The translations under genes and the position numbers were made by a program. From Cohnella terricola (GTDB lineage: Bacteria; Bacillota; Bacilli; Paenibacillales; Paenibacillaceae), in contig NZ_VNJJ01000002.1 in the NCBI RefSeq assembly GCF_007786475.1, positions 372,001 through 436,000 on the forward strand: a stretch of DNA of 64,000 nucleotides, given 5' to 3'. The notes beneath the pieces are model-generated. The model saw only the letters and a program-made list of their open reading frames with translations, searched no databases and was not told the DNA's origin. Numbering within the stretch: the first letter of the stretch is position 1; each line of letters starts with the position of its first letter. Positions 25,092 to 34,405 of this stretch are shown here, one piece after another.

Positions 25092-25685
25092 TTAGATTTT
25101 AATCAGATCCAGAAATTCCGATCGAAGAGCCGGGTTTTGGCGGAATTGTCCTCGTACGGCGGAAGTGACCGTCTTGCTGCCCGGCTTCTTCACGCCCCGC
25201 GCGCACATGCATAAGTGCTCGCCTTCGACAACGACCATGACGCCGTGCGGATCCAATACTTCCTCGAGAATGTCCGCAATCTGCGTGGTGATCCGTTCCT
25301 GTACTTGTAGCCTACGGGAGATCGCCTCCACAAGGCGCGCAAATTTGCTAAGCCCGGCAATCTTGCCGCTTGGAATATAGCCAATATGCACTTTTCCGAA
25401 AAACGGCGCCATATGGTGCTCACATTGGCTGTAATACACGATGTCTTTAACGATCACGAGCTCTTCGTGCTGCTCGTCGAAGGTAACGCCGAGAACGTCT
25501 TTCGGATCGACCGCGTATCCCGCGAATATTTCCTCGTACATGCGGGTTACACGGGCAGGCGTTTCCAAAAGTCCTTCTCTCTCGACATCCTCGCCGATCA
25601 ACTTCAGAATTTCCCGAACGTGATGCTCGACTTTCTCGCGATTATGTCCGACTTGCAAATTGGAGTAATCTTTGGCTCCTGCCAC
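25092..25685 (-). CDS. folE: GTP cyclohydrolase I
   Basis: 197 residues from GTG 25685 with AGGAGG 9 bases before it. Catalytic zinc ligands are present: Cys and His in [12 protein letters not shown] and the second Cys in HLCMCARGV. The GTP-binding segments [19 protein letters not shown] and [10 protein letters not shown] are conserved. It converts GTP to dihydroneopterin triphosphate, the first step of folate synthesis, and in many bacteria also feeds queuosine synthesis; queG for the last queuosine step lies 1.7 kb away on the same strand. The 14-base gap to yneF implies co-transcription. This is the zinc-dependent type IA enzyme. Confidence 0.95.
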   Translation of the reverse strand: MAGAKDYSNLQVGHNREKVEHHVREILKLIGEDVEREGLLETPARVTRMYEEIFAGYAVDPKDVLGVTFDEQHEELVIVKDIVYYSQCEHHMAPFFGKVHIGYIPSGKIAGLSKFARLVEAISRRLQVQERITTQIADILEEVLDPHGVMVVVEGEHLCMCARGVKKPGSKTVTSAVRGQFRQNPALRSEFLDLIKI

Positions 25686-25699
25686 GATAACACCTCCTG

Positions 25700-25960
25700 C
25701 TATCTGCGAAACTTAGGATTATTTCTATTGCTTCCGCCCTGGTTCTGCTTGGGACCGGAGCCTTGGTTTTTCATCATTTGCTGAGCTTTGGCGATCTGCT
25801 GGTTATTCATGTTATAACCCATTTGCTTCGCCATCTTTTGCAGCATTTCCGGGTTGTTTTGCATTTTCGTCATCTGAGAACGCAAATAGAATACCCCGAT
25901 AATAAAGCCAACGATTATGCCGACGATTAACGTCACAATCGGAATAATATAGGACCACAT
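25700..25960 (-). CDS. YneF-family small membrane protein
   Basis: 86 residues from ATG 25960; GGAGG lies 10 bases before it, and the in-frame ATG at 25984 has no site. One N-terminal membrane segment ([18 protein letters not shown]), then the YneF pattern: [24 protein letters not shown], and KAQQMMKNQ. YneF proteins are short, of unknown function and widespread in Firmicutes. The C-terminal tail is longer than usual and rich in Asn, Gln, Gly and Pro. It leads the two-gene unit with folE. Confidence 0.85.
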   Translation of the reverse strand: MWSYIIPIVTLIVGIIVGFIIGVFYLRSQMTKMQNNPEMLQKMAKQMGYNMNNQQIAKAQQMMKNQGSGPKQNQGGSNRNNPKFRR

Positions 25961-26187
25961 TTGCCAAACGCCTCCGAAATTCATAATAAAACCCTGCGAA
26001 CGCCTTGTTGCGTCAGAGCAGGGCTGTTGTACTATGATAGCATGGAGAAACTTCGGGCGCAAACGAAAACCTTCATTCCATACCGGACGCGCAATCGCGA
26101 CCCGTCTATCCGCTCACCAGGGCACTTTTTTGGCCTTCGTTCGCAAGCAGTCCCGAAAATCCGTCCATTCGCGAAACCGCACTCGCG

Positions 26188-27210
26188 CTACGACAATACG
26201 GCTTCGATGAACAACGTCGGATTCTGCGCAAGGTCAATCTCGCTATAGCTGACCGCATCATTGCCGTCTTTGTCGATGGCGCGCACGATAGGTCTGCCCG
26301 GCAGTCCCCGATGTTGTCTGACGATAACGCCGGTCTCGCGATTGGACAGCCTTACGGAAATCCCGTTCGGATAGGTCGAGACCATTCTCATAAACTGTAC
26401 GAGAATTTCATGGTCCAACAGCGTTCCGGAGTACGCGTTCAACCGTTCGCACGCTTCGTGAGGCAGCAGAGGCTCTTCGTCCCCCTGAGGATAGATCAAG
26501 TTGTCATAGATATTCGCGACAGCCGTTATTTTGGCGTATAGATGAATGTCCTCATTCTTTAATCCTCTCGGAGCACCGCTTCCATCGACCGCTTCGTGAT
26601 GCTGGAAAGCGACGTGAGCGATCAACAAACTATACTCCCGCTTGTTCTTTAACAGATCAAAACCTCGCCAAGCATGATGCATGCGGCCTTCCTGAACTTC
26701 AGGCGCCCCGATCTTCCCGATGTCGTGCAGCAATGCCCCGATCGCCAGTTCCTTCAATTGAACCATGTTCAAGCCCATATTCAAACCTATTAATGACGCC
26801 ATCATGCAGACGTTCATCGAGTGAAGGAACATCGCATTATCCGCCGTCCTTATATCGGATAGGTGGATCATGTTATTTTGATTTCTCAGAACGTCCTCCA
26901 GCAAATCGTCTACCGTATCCGCGATCGCTCTCGAACTGAACGTTTTGCCGGAACGAAGCTGCGCGAACATCTCGGACATTTTGTAGATGACTGTACGTTT
27001 CGTCTCGACCGACAGCACTTCTTGATGGGGAATATCTCGAAAATTCGGATCGTCGATATAGATCGTTGTAACTCCGATTCTCTTTAAGGTGCTGATCATA
27101 AATACGGTAAGATGTACGCCTACCGAGAGCAGTATCGCGCCGTTCGAGGAAAAAATCGTTCTACCTAGTATTTGTCCAGGTTCAACCGTTTCGATATCAA
27201 CTAATTTCAT
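26188..27210 (-). CDS. HD-GYP domain protein (cyclic-di-GMP phosphodiesterase type)
   Basis: 340 residues from ATG 27210 with AGGGGAG upstream. An N-terminal ~100-residue region lacks a recognised sensor. The HD-GYP domain follows: HSMNVCMMASLIG, ALLHDIGKIGAPEV (HD metal site), HHAWRGFDLLK, HVAFQHHEAVDGSGAPRG and AKITAVANIYDNLI. The GYP motif itself reads GAP, a variant also found in other Firmicutes. The domain normally hydrolyses c-di-GMP; the altered motif leaves activity open. It is a single gene on the minus strand. Confidence 0.9.
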   Translation of the reverse strand: MKLVDIETVEPGQILGRTIFSSNGAILLSVGVHLTVFMISTLKRIGVTTIYIDDPNFRDIPHQEVLSVETKRTVIYKMSEMFAQLRSGKTFSSRAIADTVDDLLEDVLRNQNNMIHLSDIRTADNAMFLHSMNVCMMASLIGLNMGLNMVQLKELAIGALLHDIGKIGAPEVQEGRMHHAWRGFDLLKNKREYSLLIAHVAFQHHEAVDGSGAPRGLKNEDIHLYAKITAVANIYDNLIYPQGDEEPLLPHEACERLNAYSGTLLDHEILVQFMRMVSTYPNGISVRLSNRETGVIVRQHRGLPGRPIVRAIDKDGNDAVSYSEIDLAQNPTLFIEAVLS

Positions 27211-27336
27211 GCTTCTCGACTCCCCTGCCCTTGTATCTTTGTTTCGCCCATAGATGTTTTAACCTATATTTCGGCAAAAAAGAAACTGAAGTTAATGCTC
27301 GGAAGTTGAAAACCATCTCATTTCCTCGGAAATAAT

Positions 27337-28491
27337 CTAATCCTTTTGTTGCTTGTCCAATGCTCGATCGATTGCCGACAGTACGTCGACGTCTTTCTCC
27401 TCGGAACGCGCTTCCTGCAGACGCTCGATCGCTTCCTCGCTGCCGATCCGTCCCAGCGCCCAAGCCGCCGTCGCCCTAAGCTCGGGACGTGGATCGGCCC
27501 GCAGCACATCCGCGATATCCGGGACTGACTCCGCGTCGCGGAAATTCCCCAGACCGATCAGTGCGTTGCGTTGAATCGGCTTGCGACCGCGCCAAGCCGC
27601 CGAGCTCGTGCCGAACTTTTCCTTGAATTCGCGGTTTCCCAACTTGAGCAGTGGCCTGAGCAACGGTTTGACGATCTCCGGATCGGGCTCAAGCTCGGGA
27701 TGGCGTCGGATATCGATCTTCCGGTTCACGGGGCACACGATCTGGCACGTATCGCAGCCGTACAACCGGTTCCCGATCTTGAGTTTCATTTCGTCGTCCA
27801 CGAACCCTTTGGTTTGGGTAATAAAAGAGATGCAGCGCTGCGAATTCAATTGGCCCGGACCGACAAGCGCCTCCGTCGGGCAAGCGTCGATACATAGCGT
27901 GCAGTCCCCGCATCCGTCGGGCAGAGCTTGATCCGGAGGAAGCGGCATGTTCGTGATAATCTCCCCCAGATAAATCCATGACCCTAGTTCAGGGGAAATA
28001 ATCGAGCAATTTTTGCCGCTCCAGCCGATGCCTGCCCTCTCCGCGACCGCGCGATCCGACAAAGCGCCGGTATCGACCATCGACAATAGCTTAGCATCGG
28101 GCACGCGTTCCATGATCCATTCGGACAGCTTCGCTATTCGCCGCCGGAGCGCTTGATGATAATCCTCTCCCCAAGCGGAACGCGACAAAATACCGCGCCG
28201 TTTACCCGGCTCGGATACGGGAGCGTTTTTCATTTTCGACGGATACGCGACAGCGATCGCGATAAGCGACTTCGCGTCAGACATATGAAGCGTTGGTTCC
28301 GTCCTTAAATCGAGATCCGGCTCTTCGAATCCCGATTCATGCCCGCGCTCGCGATGCCGGATCAATCTTTCCTTTAATTCCGTGAACGGCTCCGCAGTCG
28401 TCACCTTTAACTGGTCGATCCCAAATCTGGGAGCGGCATCGATCATGTCGTTCTTGAGTTCTATCCAAAATTGTTTATTGTTTTCCATCAT
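27337..28491 (-). CDS. queG: Epoxyqueuosine reductase
   Basis: 384 residues. QueG marks: the N-terminal cobalamin-binding DUF1730-like domain (RSAWGEDYHQALRRR, VDTGALSDRAVAERAGIGWSGKN), then two 4Fe-4S sites, CGDCTLCIDACPTEAL and GCDTCQIVCPVNRK. A C-terminal HEAT-like segment (ALGRIGSEEAIERLQEA) is present as in longer QueG forms. The enzyme reduces epoxyqueuosine to queuosine in tRNA anticodons, using cobalamin. It starts 8 bases after the signal peptidase stop, so the pair is co-transcribed. Confidence 0.95.
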   Translation of the reverse strand: MMENNKQFWIELKNDMIDAAPRFGIDQLKVTTAEPFTELKERLIRHRERGHESGFEEPDLDLRTEPTLHMSDAKSLIAIAVAYPSKMKNAPVSEPGKRRGILSRSAWGEDYHQALRRRIAKLSEWIMERVPDAKLLSMVDTGALSDRAVAERAGIGWSGKNCSIISPELGSWIYLGEIITNMPLPPDQALPDGCGDCTLCIDACPTEALVGPGQLNSQRCISFITQTKGFVDDEMKLKIGNRLYGCDTCQIVCPVNRKIDIRRHPELEPDPEIVKPLLRPLLKLGNREFKEKFGTSSAAWRGRKPIQRNALIGLGNFRDAESVPDIADVLRADPRPELRATAAWALGRIGSEEAIERLQEARSEEKDVDVLSAIDRALDKQQKD

Positions 28492-28499
28492 TTATTCGC

Positions 28500-29120
28500 T
28501 CATAGTTTGGCCCATCGGGTAATCGGCCAGACGATCAGATCGGCCCTCCCCTTAATCATGTCAGCAGGCACTTCCTTAAAAGCCCGACTGTCCCTGCTTG
28601 CTTTGAGGTGACGATTATCGCCCATTACGAAGTAATGGCCAGGAGTAACCCTAGTCGGACCGAAATTCCCGTCCTCGATCTTTACGTCCGTATAGGGCTC
28701 TACCTTCAGGTCTCCGTTAATATATAACTCCCCGTCGCGAACCTCAAGCGTGTCGCCCGGAACCCCGACGATTCGTTTCACCAAATATTCTTTATGGTCC
28801 GTTCCATCGGACGGATCTTTTAGAATCACCACGTCGCCTCTGTCGAGGCTGCCGAGCTTCAGAACAATCTTATTCACGAACAACCATTCGTTCTCGTGCA
28901 ACGTTGGTTCCATGGATACTTTCTTCACCGTCGACAATTGAAACACGTAGGCCTTCAGCAACAGCACGATAACGGCGGCTACGACCAAAGATTTGGTCCA
29001 ATCCCACAGTTCTTTGCGCCATCCGCTTAAACCTGATCTTTCCTCTTTCGACATTTTCTGAGCCTTAGGCGCCGAGCGTCTTCTGCTTCCGGAAATCTCC
29101 GTATCCGTACCTTCTGTCAT
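28500..29120 (-). CDS. lepB: Signal peptidase I
   Basis: 206 residues with a basic, disordered N-terminus and one membrane segment at about 45-64. Box B (VSMEPTLHENEWL) has the catalytic Ser, box D (KEYLVKRIVGVPGDTLEV) the Lys, and box E (GDNRHLKASRDSR) the structural motif of the Gram-positive SipS/SipT group. It cleaves Sec and Tat signal peptides on the outer face of the membrane. A long N-terminal cytosolic tail of about 40 residues is unusual but found in some Paenibacillaceae. It leads the lepB-queG unit. Confidence 0.95.
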   Translation of the reverse strand: MTEGTDTEISGSRRRSAPKAQKMSKEERSGLSGWRKELWDWTKSLVVAAVIVLLLKAYVFQLSTVKKVSMEPTLHENEWLFVNKIVLKLGSLDRGDVVILKDPSDGTDHKEYLVKRIVGVPGDTLEVRDGELYINGDLKVEPYTDVKIEDGNFGPTRVTPGHYFVMGDNRHLKASRDSRAFKEVPADMIKGRADLIVWPITRWAKL

Positions 29121-29170
29121 GGCGCTTATCTCTCCTCTAGTCGAATAAATCGTTTCGATAATATAAGAAA

Positions 29171-29212
29171 AGCATATCTCCCAGCCAAAAGCAATGGCTC
29201 TGAAGATATGCT
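29171..29212 (-). terminator. Terminator of the GNAT gene
   Basis: AGCATATCT / AGATATGCT outer stem with an inner AGCC/GGCT stem, followed on the minus strand by TTTTCTT. Confidence 0.75.
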
Positions 29213-29237
29213 CCCGATATCCGTCCGAGATCGATTT

Positions 29238-29660
29238 TTACCCCGCTACAATCGACAACGGCTGTGTTAACTGAACGAAATCTACGGGTTTTAACCCCAG
29301 TGAATCGTAGAAGGGCCGCAATAGCTCGTTATGCTTGTCCTCCGCGACAAGTACCTTGAGCACTTTGCGTTGTTGAAAACGGGTTTTCATGCAAGCGACA
29401 AGATTCCGCCCCACGCCCTGACGCCTGAATTCACTCCGAACGGCGATGCGGTAGACGTAGCCTTTGTGGTGATCGATCGTGCCTATCAATACTCCGGCGA
29501 TTCTGCCGGCCGATTCCGCAACTAGCACCAGTTCGCTGTCCCAAGACAATTGACGGGCAAAAGCCCCCATCGTCTCTTCGCAGCATTCTTCCGATAGAAC
29601 TTCCTCCAGAAGCTCCGCGACCAATCTGTAGTCCGACAATTGGAAAGAACGAATCTGCAT
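29238..29660 (-). CDS. GNAT-family N-acetyltransferase
   Basis: 140 residues, a single GNAT domain. It opens MQIRSFQLSDYRLVAELLEEV, has the strand ELVLVAESAGRIAGVLIGTID, and the acetyl-CoA loop in VRSEFRRQGVGRNLVACM (R/Q-x-x-G-x-G/A). The C-terminal YDSLGLKPVDFVQLTQPL is typical. GGAGG precedes ATG 29660. The acceptor substrate is unknown. It has its own terminator and no obvious functional neighbour. Confidence 0.88.
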   Translation of the reverse strand: MQIRSFQLSDYRLVAELLEEVLSEECCEETMGAFARQLSWDSELVLVAESAGRIAGVLIGTIDHHKGYVYRIAVRSEFRRQGVGRNLVACMKTRFQQRKVLKVLVAEDKHNELLRPFYDSLGLKPVDFVQLTQPLSIVAG

Positions 29661-29918
29661 GCTGCCATTTCCTCCGGGCTTTTAAAGTTTTACATTCAGT
29701 TAACGGTCTCTTAATTTTACGACAATTTAACGGAATTTCTAGTTCTTTTCTTAAAAAAACCTAAATTTTTTTTGCAAAATGTGTAGAAAACAAGATGAAA
29801 ACGCTTTAAACTGGACGATTCAATCGGAATAATTTCAACAAATAACGGAAAATCGCGATATTCGGCGGAATTTGGGGTATAGTCGGATAATTTCGGGGGA
29901 AAATAGTAAAGTTATATC

Positions 29919-29937
29919 TGTCACAAATTTGTCACAA
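29919..29937. promoter_or_regulatory. Direct repeat upstream of the sodA promoter
   Basis: TGTCACAA occurs twice with an 11-base start-to-start spacing (29919 and 29930), about one DNA turn, 33-50 bases upstream of the -35 box. The half-site resembles Rex or ResD half-sites, but a direct rather than inverted layout does not fit Rex. Confidence 0.4.
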
Positions 29938-29969
29938 GCGGACGAGTTTTGACTTTTTATACATTTATG

Positions 29970-29998
29970 TTGATTTAATCGAAAGGATAATGGATAAT
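29970..29998 (+). promoter_or_regulatory. Probable sodA promoter
   Basis: TTGATT (29970-29975), a 17-bp spacer, GATAAT (29993-29998). The 396-base gap before sodA is AT-rich and also holds a cre-like sequence (ATGAAAACGCTTTAA, 29795-29809, one mismatch). Confidence 0.6.
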
Positions 29999-30056
29999 AA
30001 GAAACGTAAGCAGCATAGGCTACATATCGAAACTACAATTTCAGGAGGTTTTAACC

Positions 30057-30668
30057 ATGGCACACGAATTACCGACACTTCCTTATGCGACTAATGCGCT
30101 TGAGCCGCATATCGACGCAACGACGATGGAAATCCATCATGGACGTCACCACAACGCATACGTGACGAACTTGAACAACGCTTTGAAATCCGCTCCTGAA
30201 TTGGAAAGCAAAAGTGTCGAAGATCTGATCTCCGACCTGAATGCCGTACCTGAAAGCATCCGCACGGCAGTTCGCAACAATGGCGGCGGACACGCCAACC
30301 ATAGCTTGTTCTGGAAAACGATCAGCCCTAACGGCGGCGGACAACCTTCCGGCGCGTTGGCTGCGGCGATCGACAGCGAGCTTGGCGGATTCGATAAATT
30401 CAAAGAAACATTTGCTGCAGCAGCTACGACCCGCTTCGGTTCCGGTTGGGCCTGGCTGGCGCTCAGCAAAGACGGCAAGCTGAAAGTATACAGCCTGCCT
30501 AACCAAGACAGCCCGATCATGGAAGGCGACACTCCGCTTCTCGGTCTGGACGTATGGGAGCACGCTTACTACCTGAAATACCAAAACAAACGCCCTGACT
30601 ACATCGGCGCATTCTGGAACGTGGCCGATTGGAACGCTGTCGGCGCGATCTATGATTCCGCGAAGTAA
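30057..30668 (+). CDS. sodA: Superoxide dismutase, Mn/Fe type
   Basis: 203 residues, standard SodA length, with AGGAGG 8 bases before ATG 30057. Metal ligands: His in [13 protein letters not shown], His in [17 protein letters not shown], Asp and His in [25 protein letters not shown] with Gln nearby and the GGGH segment are typical of manganese enzymes of Bacillus. It detoxifies superoxide in the cytosol. Codon use is that of a highly expressed gene. A strong terminator follows. Confidence 0.97.
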   Translation: MAHELPTLPYATNALEPHIDATTMEIHHGRHHNAYVTNLNNALKSAPELESKSVEDLISDLNAVPESIRTAVRNNGGGHANHSLFWKTISPNGGGQPSGALAAAIDSELGGFDKFKETFAAAATTRFGSGWAWLALSKDGKLKVYSLPNQDSPIMEGDTPLLGLDVWEHAYYLKYQNKRPDYIGAFWNVADWNAVGAIYDSAK

Positions 30669-30682
30669 TTGAACAACTAGTA

Positions 30683-30725
30683 AGCCCGTCTATCGCGACA
30701 CTCGCGACGGACGGGCTTTTTTGTT
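30683..30725 (+). terminator. Terminator of sodA
   Basis: AAGCCCGTC / GACGGGCTT stem with internal TCGCGA pairing, then TTTTTTG. Confidence 0.9.
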
Positions 30726-30734
30726 TGCGATAAA

Positions 30735-31751
30735 TTAATGAACGGCTTCATCTTCCAACAAACTGTTTAAGTCCGCGGTTACGGTATCGATCATTTGAAC
30801 GAAGGAGGACAGCTCTTGCGAGCTTGCCGCCTGTTCTCTGGAGAAACGTACCGTTTCCTCGCTGCCGTGCTTGACTTCCTCCAGCGCAGAGCGAATTTCC
30901 TTCAGCTTCTCCTGTATCGTTACGAGAGACTGCTTGGAGCTCGTCGCCAGCTTGCGGATCTCGTTCGCGACGACCTCAAAGCCAAGGCCGGCTTCTCCGG
31001 CGCGAGCCGCCTCCAGAGCGGCGTTCAAGCCGATCAGATGCGTCTGATCGGAAATCTCCCGCATCGTCGATCCCAGTTCGTTGATCTGGTCGATGTTGGT
31101 GGCCAGTTCTCCGACCTTTGCATGCGAATTTTCCTGAACGCTCGCCGTATGGGAAGCGTTGGTCGCGACCAGATTGCTGCTCGCGCTTAATTCGACCATC
31201 ATCGAGGAAAGCTCTTGCACGACGGAGCTTACTTTCGTCAGCATGTATTGCCTTGACTCGACCAGCTTCACGATCTTGGCCTTCTCATCCTGCTCATAGG
31301 CTTCCAACACGATCTGGGAATCCAGATTGAACATTTTGCTTAGCGCCTCGGTCGTCTTTAGCCAATCTTCCGGCAGGACGCGTTTGAGATGCCGCGTCGC
31401 GATATCGAGATAAAGGATATACGTTCCCAAATACCAATTCGTAGTTAAGCCGATCTTGGAATGCACTTTGCCGATATAAAGCCGCTTACTAAAAAATTCT
31501 TCGTCGATGATTCCTGTAGTTAGCGACTGGAAATACCAACGTTGCGTCTCCTTCAGTCTTTCGATCGTGCTATGCGATTCGATTAGCTTCACAAGTTCGG
31601 GCTGCTCCGTGATTTTCGCGTATAGCTCATCCACGACTATGTTCGTAATGTTCGCGAACTCGGATTGTTTGGACTTCAATAAGGCCAGATCCTCTTCCTT
31701 AATGCCAATGTATTTCAGTTGCTTTAACCTTTGCTCGCCAACGAGAATCAA
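30735..31751 (-). CDS. Globin-coupled, soluble methyl-accepting chemotaxis transducer (HemAT-like)
   Basis: 338 residues from a TTG start at 31751, with AGGAGG 7 bases upstream; the longer frame to 31841 lacks a site. Residues about 1-165 match the protoglobin sensor: [38 protein letters not shown] and [17 protein letters not shown], with the proximal heme His in KVH. The C-terminal part is an MCP signalling tip ([22 protein letters not shown]) with short flanking helices. There is no membrane segment or HAMP domain. HemAT of Bacillus senses oxygen for aerotaxis. The signalling part is clearly shorter than usual, so it may act outside a standard chemotaxis array. Confidence 0.9.
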   Translation of the reverse strand: MILVGEQRLKQLKYIGIKEEDLALLKSKQSEFANITNIVVDELYAKITEQPELVKLIESHSTIERLKETQRWYFQSLTTGIIDEEFFSKRLYIGKVHSKIGLTTNWYLGTYILYLDIATRHLKRVLPEDWLKTTEALSKMFNLDSQIVLEAYEQDEKAKIVKLVESRQYMLTKVSSVVQELSSMMVELSASSNLVATNASHTASVQENSHAKVGELATNIDQINELGSTMREISDQTHLIGLNAALEAARAGEAGLGFEVVANEIRKLATSSKQSLVTIQEKLKEIRSALEEVKHGSEETVRFSREQAASSQELSSFVQMIDTVTADLNSLLEDEAVH

Positions 31752-31856
31752 TCCACTTCCTCCTCTTGATGTAATCGTAATTCGATTGCATGAGATATGT
31801 ATCGGCATCCTAATAGTGGCTTGATTAGAAGGATTCGTCAAGTTTCTCGCGGCGAG

Positions 31857-32969
31857 TTATTTAATCTGATGAATAAAATATTCCGTTAATAGCTTCCTGA
31901 AGACGTTCGGCCAGGCGTAATCTTCGAATTCTTCGGCTCCCACCCAGCGATACGCGGTGCGATCGGCAACGTATTGTTCGTCGAGGGCGGCAGCTTCAAG
32001 CACTTTGATATTCCAAACGAGATGCGTGAAAATATGCTGAGCCTCTCCGGCAATCCTCTCCGTCGCCTTGATTCGAACCCCATCCTCTGCCAATCCGTCT
32101 TCCAACAAAGGAATGCCGGCGGCCGGCTCGTCCCATGCCTCTTCGTCCGGTACCTCGATGTGAGGAAGCTCCCACATTCGGGCTAACAGCCCGGTCTCCG
32201 GCCGCTGCCGGACAAGAACTTTGCCAGCATGTGATCCCGTCCCGGCGATCAACGCCGCGAAGCGAAATACCGGTCTTGCTTTCTTCGCCTTCGTCTTGAC
32301 GGGCAGCTCGCGTTCTTTCCCTTGAAGCCGCCCCGCGCACAGTTCCCCGACGGGGCATTCCGTGCAAGAGGGAGATTTCGGCGTGCAGACCATTGCCCCA
32401 AGTTCCATAAGAGCTTGGTTAAAATCGGCCGCTTCTCCTTCGGGAATGAGCTCCTTCGCCAGCTCTTCCAGACCGATGCGGGTAGCCGGACGGGCGATAT
32501 CGTCCTCCAGGCAGAAATACCGGGACAGCACCCGCATCACGTTGCCGTCGACCGCGGGCTCGGGCTGATTATAGGCGATGCTGAGAATCGCGCCCGTCGT
32601 ATACGGCCCTACTCCTTTAAGGCCGGCCACTTCTTGTTTCGTACGCGGCATCACTCCGCCGTATTCTTCTACGACTTCGCGCGCGGCGGATTGCAAGTTG
32701 CGCGCCCGTGAATAGTACCCGAGTCCTTCCCAATGTTTCAACACGTCTTCCTCCGGGGCCTCGGCCAGATGCCCCACGGTCGGAAACCGATCCATGAATC
32801 GATTGAAATAAGGAATGACCGTATCCACTCTTGTCTGCTGCAGCATAATCTCCGATACCCAGATATGATACGGATCCCGGCTTCTTCTCCATGGCAAATC
32901 GCGCCGCACGCGACGGTACCACCGCAGCAGACCCGCACCGAAATCGCTTTTGTTTTCTTCTATGCTCAA
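31857..32969 (-). CDS. mutY: A/G-specific adenine glycosylase
   Basis: 370 residues from TTG 32969, with GAGGAG 8 bases upstream; the TTG overlaps the stop of the AraC gene as TTGA, indicating coupling. HhH-GPD fold: SEIMLQQTRVDTVIPYF with the catalytic Glu, the hairpin GLKGVGPYTTGAILSIAY and catalytic Asp in AVDGNVMRVLS. The 4Fe-4S cluster Cys set is in CTPKSPSCTECPVGELC. A NUDIX-like C-terminal domain (about 230-365) recognises 8-oxoG. The enzyme removes adenine mispaired with 8-oxoguanine. Confidence 0.95.
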   Translation of the reverse strand: MSIEENKSDFGAGLLRWYRRVRRDLPWRRSRDPYHIWVSEIMLQQTRVDTVIPYFNRFMDRFPTVGHLAEAPEEDVLKHWEGLGYYSRARNLQSAAREVVEEYGGVMPRTKQEVAGLKGVGPYTTGAILSIAYNQPEPAVDGNVMRVLSRYFCLEDDIARPATRIGLEELAKELIPEGEAADFNQALMELGAMVCTPKSPSCTECPVGELCAGRLQGKERELPVKTKAKKARPVFRFAALIAGTGSHAGKVLVRQRPETGLLARMWELPHIEVPDEEAWDEPAAGIPLLEDGLAEDGVRIKATERIAGEAQHIFTHLVWNIKVLEAAALDEQYVADRTAYRWVGAEEFEDYAWPNVFRKLLTEYFIHQIK

Positions 32970-33847
32970 CTTTCGTGCTCCTCTTCATTCTCTTGTTCTC
33001 CGTCCGATGCAGACGCGATGAAAGACGCCGCCTGCTTACGATATCGGCTTGGCGAAAGTCCCGTATGTGCCTTGAACATTCTGGAGAAATAGTAGATCTG
33101 CATGCCCACCTTGCCGGCAACCGCGGATACGTTGCAATCGGGCTTGAGCAGCAGCCCTTTAGCGGTTTCCATTCTCCGCTGATTCACGTATTGAATCGGG
33201 GAATACCCCAATATGCCCTTGAAAAAAACGATAAAATAATTCGGATGCAGGTACACCTGTCTGGCCAAACTCTCGACCGTGATGTTGTCTCCCAGATGTT
33301 CGTCAATATATTTAAGCACCATGTCGATCTTCTGCAGATCGTCTGACGGCTCGTTGTTTTCGATGATCGAAAGGTTGTCCAGATAAATGCCGATCAGTTC
33401 CAGCATCGCGGCCTTTATTTTCAGCCTTGAAGTTAGACCGTCTCTAGCCAGTTCCTCTCGCAACCGAACGAATAAGGCGGATGCCTCTTGAATGTTATTC
33501 AATTGAATAAAGAAAGGAATCTGCAAGGTGCGATAGAGATCCCGGTCCTCGTAACTGCTTCGGAAATGGCACCATTGCAGGGTAAGCTTCTCATCCGGAT
33601 TCAGTTCGATTCGATGCGGTATCCCGGACAACAGGATGATCAGCGTCCCTTGCTTCATCGGAATCTCTTTGCCTTGCACGATTATTTTGCCCGAGCCTTC
33701 TTTAACGAACAAAAAGCGATTGCAGTCGTATGTATCGTCGCGGTCCCGCACAGAGGAGGTTTCCAGCTCCGTCTCCGCGGCAGCCGCCACTTCGATGTTC
33801 ATCTGCTCGAAGTGTCTCATCAGGATCGTTATATAGTTCGTAATCAT
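32966..33847 (-). CDS. AraC-family transcriptional regulator with N-terminal cupin
   Basis: 293 residues. The N-terminal ~150 residues form a cupin sensor domain (RFLFVKEGSGKIIVQGKEI, LILLSGIPHRIEL, LQWCHFR). Two C-terminal helix-turn-helices follow: DNITVESLARQVYLHPNYFIVFFK and CNVSAVAGKVGMQIYYFSRMFKAHTGLSPSRYR. Such proteins usually control sugar uptake or degradation genes, but no such gene is adjacent; instead it overlaps mutY by 4 bases. The target is therefore unknown. Confidence 0.9.
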   Translation of the reverse strand: MITNYITILMRHFEQMNIEVAAAAETELETSSVRDRDDTYDCNRFLFVKEGSGKIIVQGKEIPMKQGTLIILLSGIPHRIELNPDEKLTLQWCHFRSSYEDRDLYRTLQIPFFIQLNNIQEASALFVRLREELARDGLTSRLKIKAAMLELIGIYLDNLSIIENNEPSDDLQKIDMVLKYIDEHLGDNITVESLARQVYLHPNYFIVFFKGILGYSPIQYVNQRRMETAKGLLLKPDCNVSAVAGKVGMQIYYFSRMFKAHTGLSPSRYRKQAASFIASASDGEQENEEEHES

Positions 33848-33964
33848 CTATCTGCCCCATTATCCGGATAAAAAATGTTGTTATTCCTGCTCACATTGTA
33901 CCATTATACGTGTGGAAACAGGAAACGTAAATTACCATATGTATATTTTAATCCCAATAAATAA

Positions 33965-33996
33965 CAGTCCGGTTGGCCTTGAAACCAATCGGACTG
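33965..33996 (-). terminator. Terminator of nadE-acpS
   Basis: CAGTCCGGTTGG / CCAATCGGACTG stem (one G-T pair), followed by TTATTTATT on the minus strand. Confidence 0.8.
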
Positions 33997-34004
33997 CTAA
34001 AATG

Positions 34005-34397
34005 CTATTCCTCTTCGATTATCGCGGTTGCCGCAGCCAATGAACGTTCATGCGTGATCGCGACATGCAGCTTATATATACGTTTCTCCCAATCGAGACG
34101 CCCGATAGACGCCGGGGATAACTTGCATATGGGTTTCCCCAGCTCATCCGGGAGAATCTCGATATCCTTGAATCCGACCTTGGCTCCAATCCCGCAGCCA
34201 ATCGCCTTCACGACCGCCTCCTTGGCCGCGAATCTGCCGCATACGAACTCTAATGCACGGCGCGGGGACAATGTATCCGCAATTGCGATCTCTCCGGGCG
34301 TGAGAATCCGTTCGACGAACCTCCGGCTAGCCTCTCCCGACAAAATGCGGCTCATGCGCGCCCGCTCGACGACATCCAACCCGATTCCGACAATCAT
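34005..34397 (-). CDS. acpS: Holo-[acyl-carrier-protein] synthase
   Basis: 130 residues. The family N-terminus MIVGIGLDVVERARM contains the Mg-binding Asp; FVCGRFAAKEAVVKAIG holds the second metal ligand Glu and the CoA-binding Lys. GFKDIEILPDELGKP and the C-terminal SITHER-like AITHERSLAAATAI complete the fold. It transfers 4'-phosphopantetheine from CoA to ACP. It starts 8 bases after nadE, so both are in one unit. Confidence 0.95.
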   Translation of the reverse strand: MIVGIGLDVVERARMSRILSGEASRRFVERILTPGEIAIADTLSPRRALEFVCGRFAAKEAVVKAIGCGIGAKVGFKDIEILPDELGKPICKLSPASIGRLDWEKRIYKLHVAITHERSLAAATAIIEEE

Positions 34398-34405
34398 CCG
34401 ATCGA

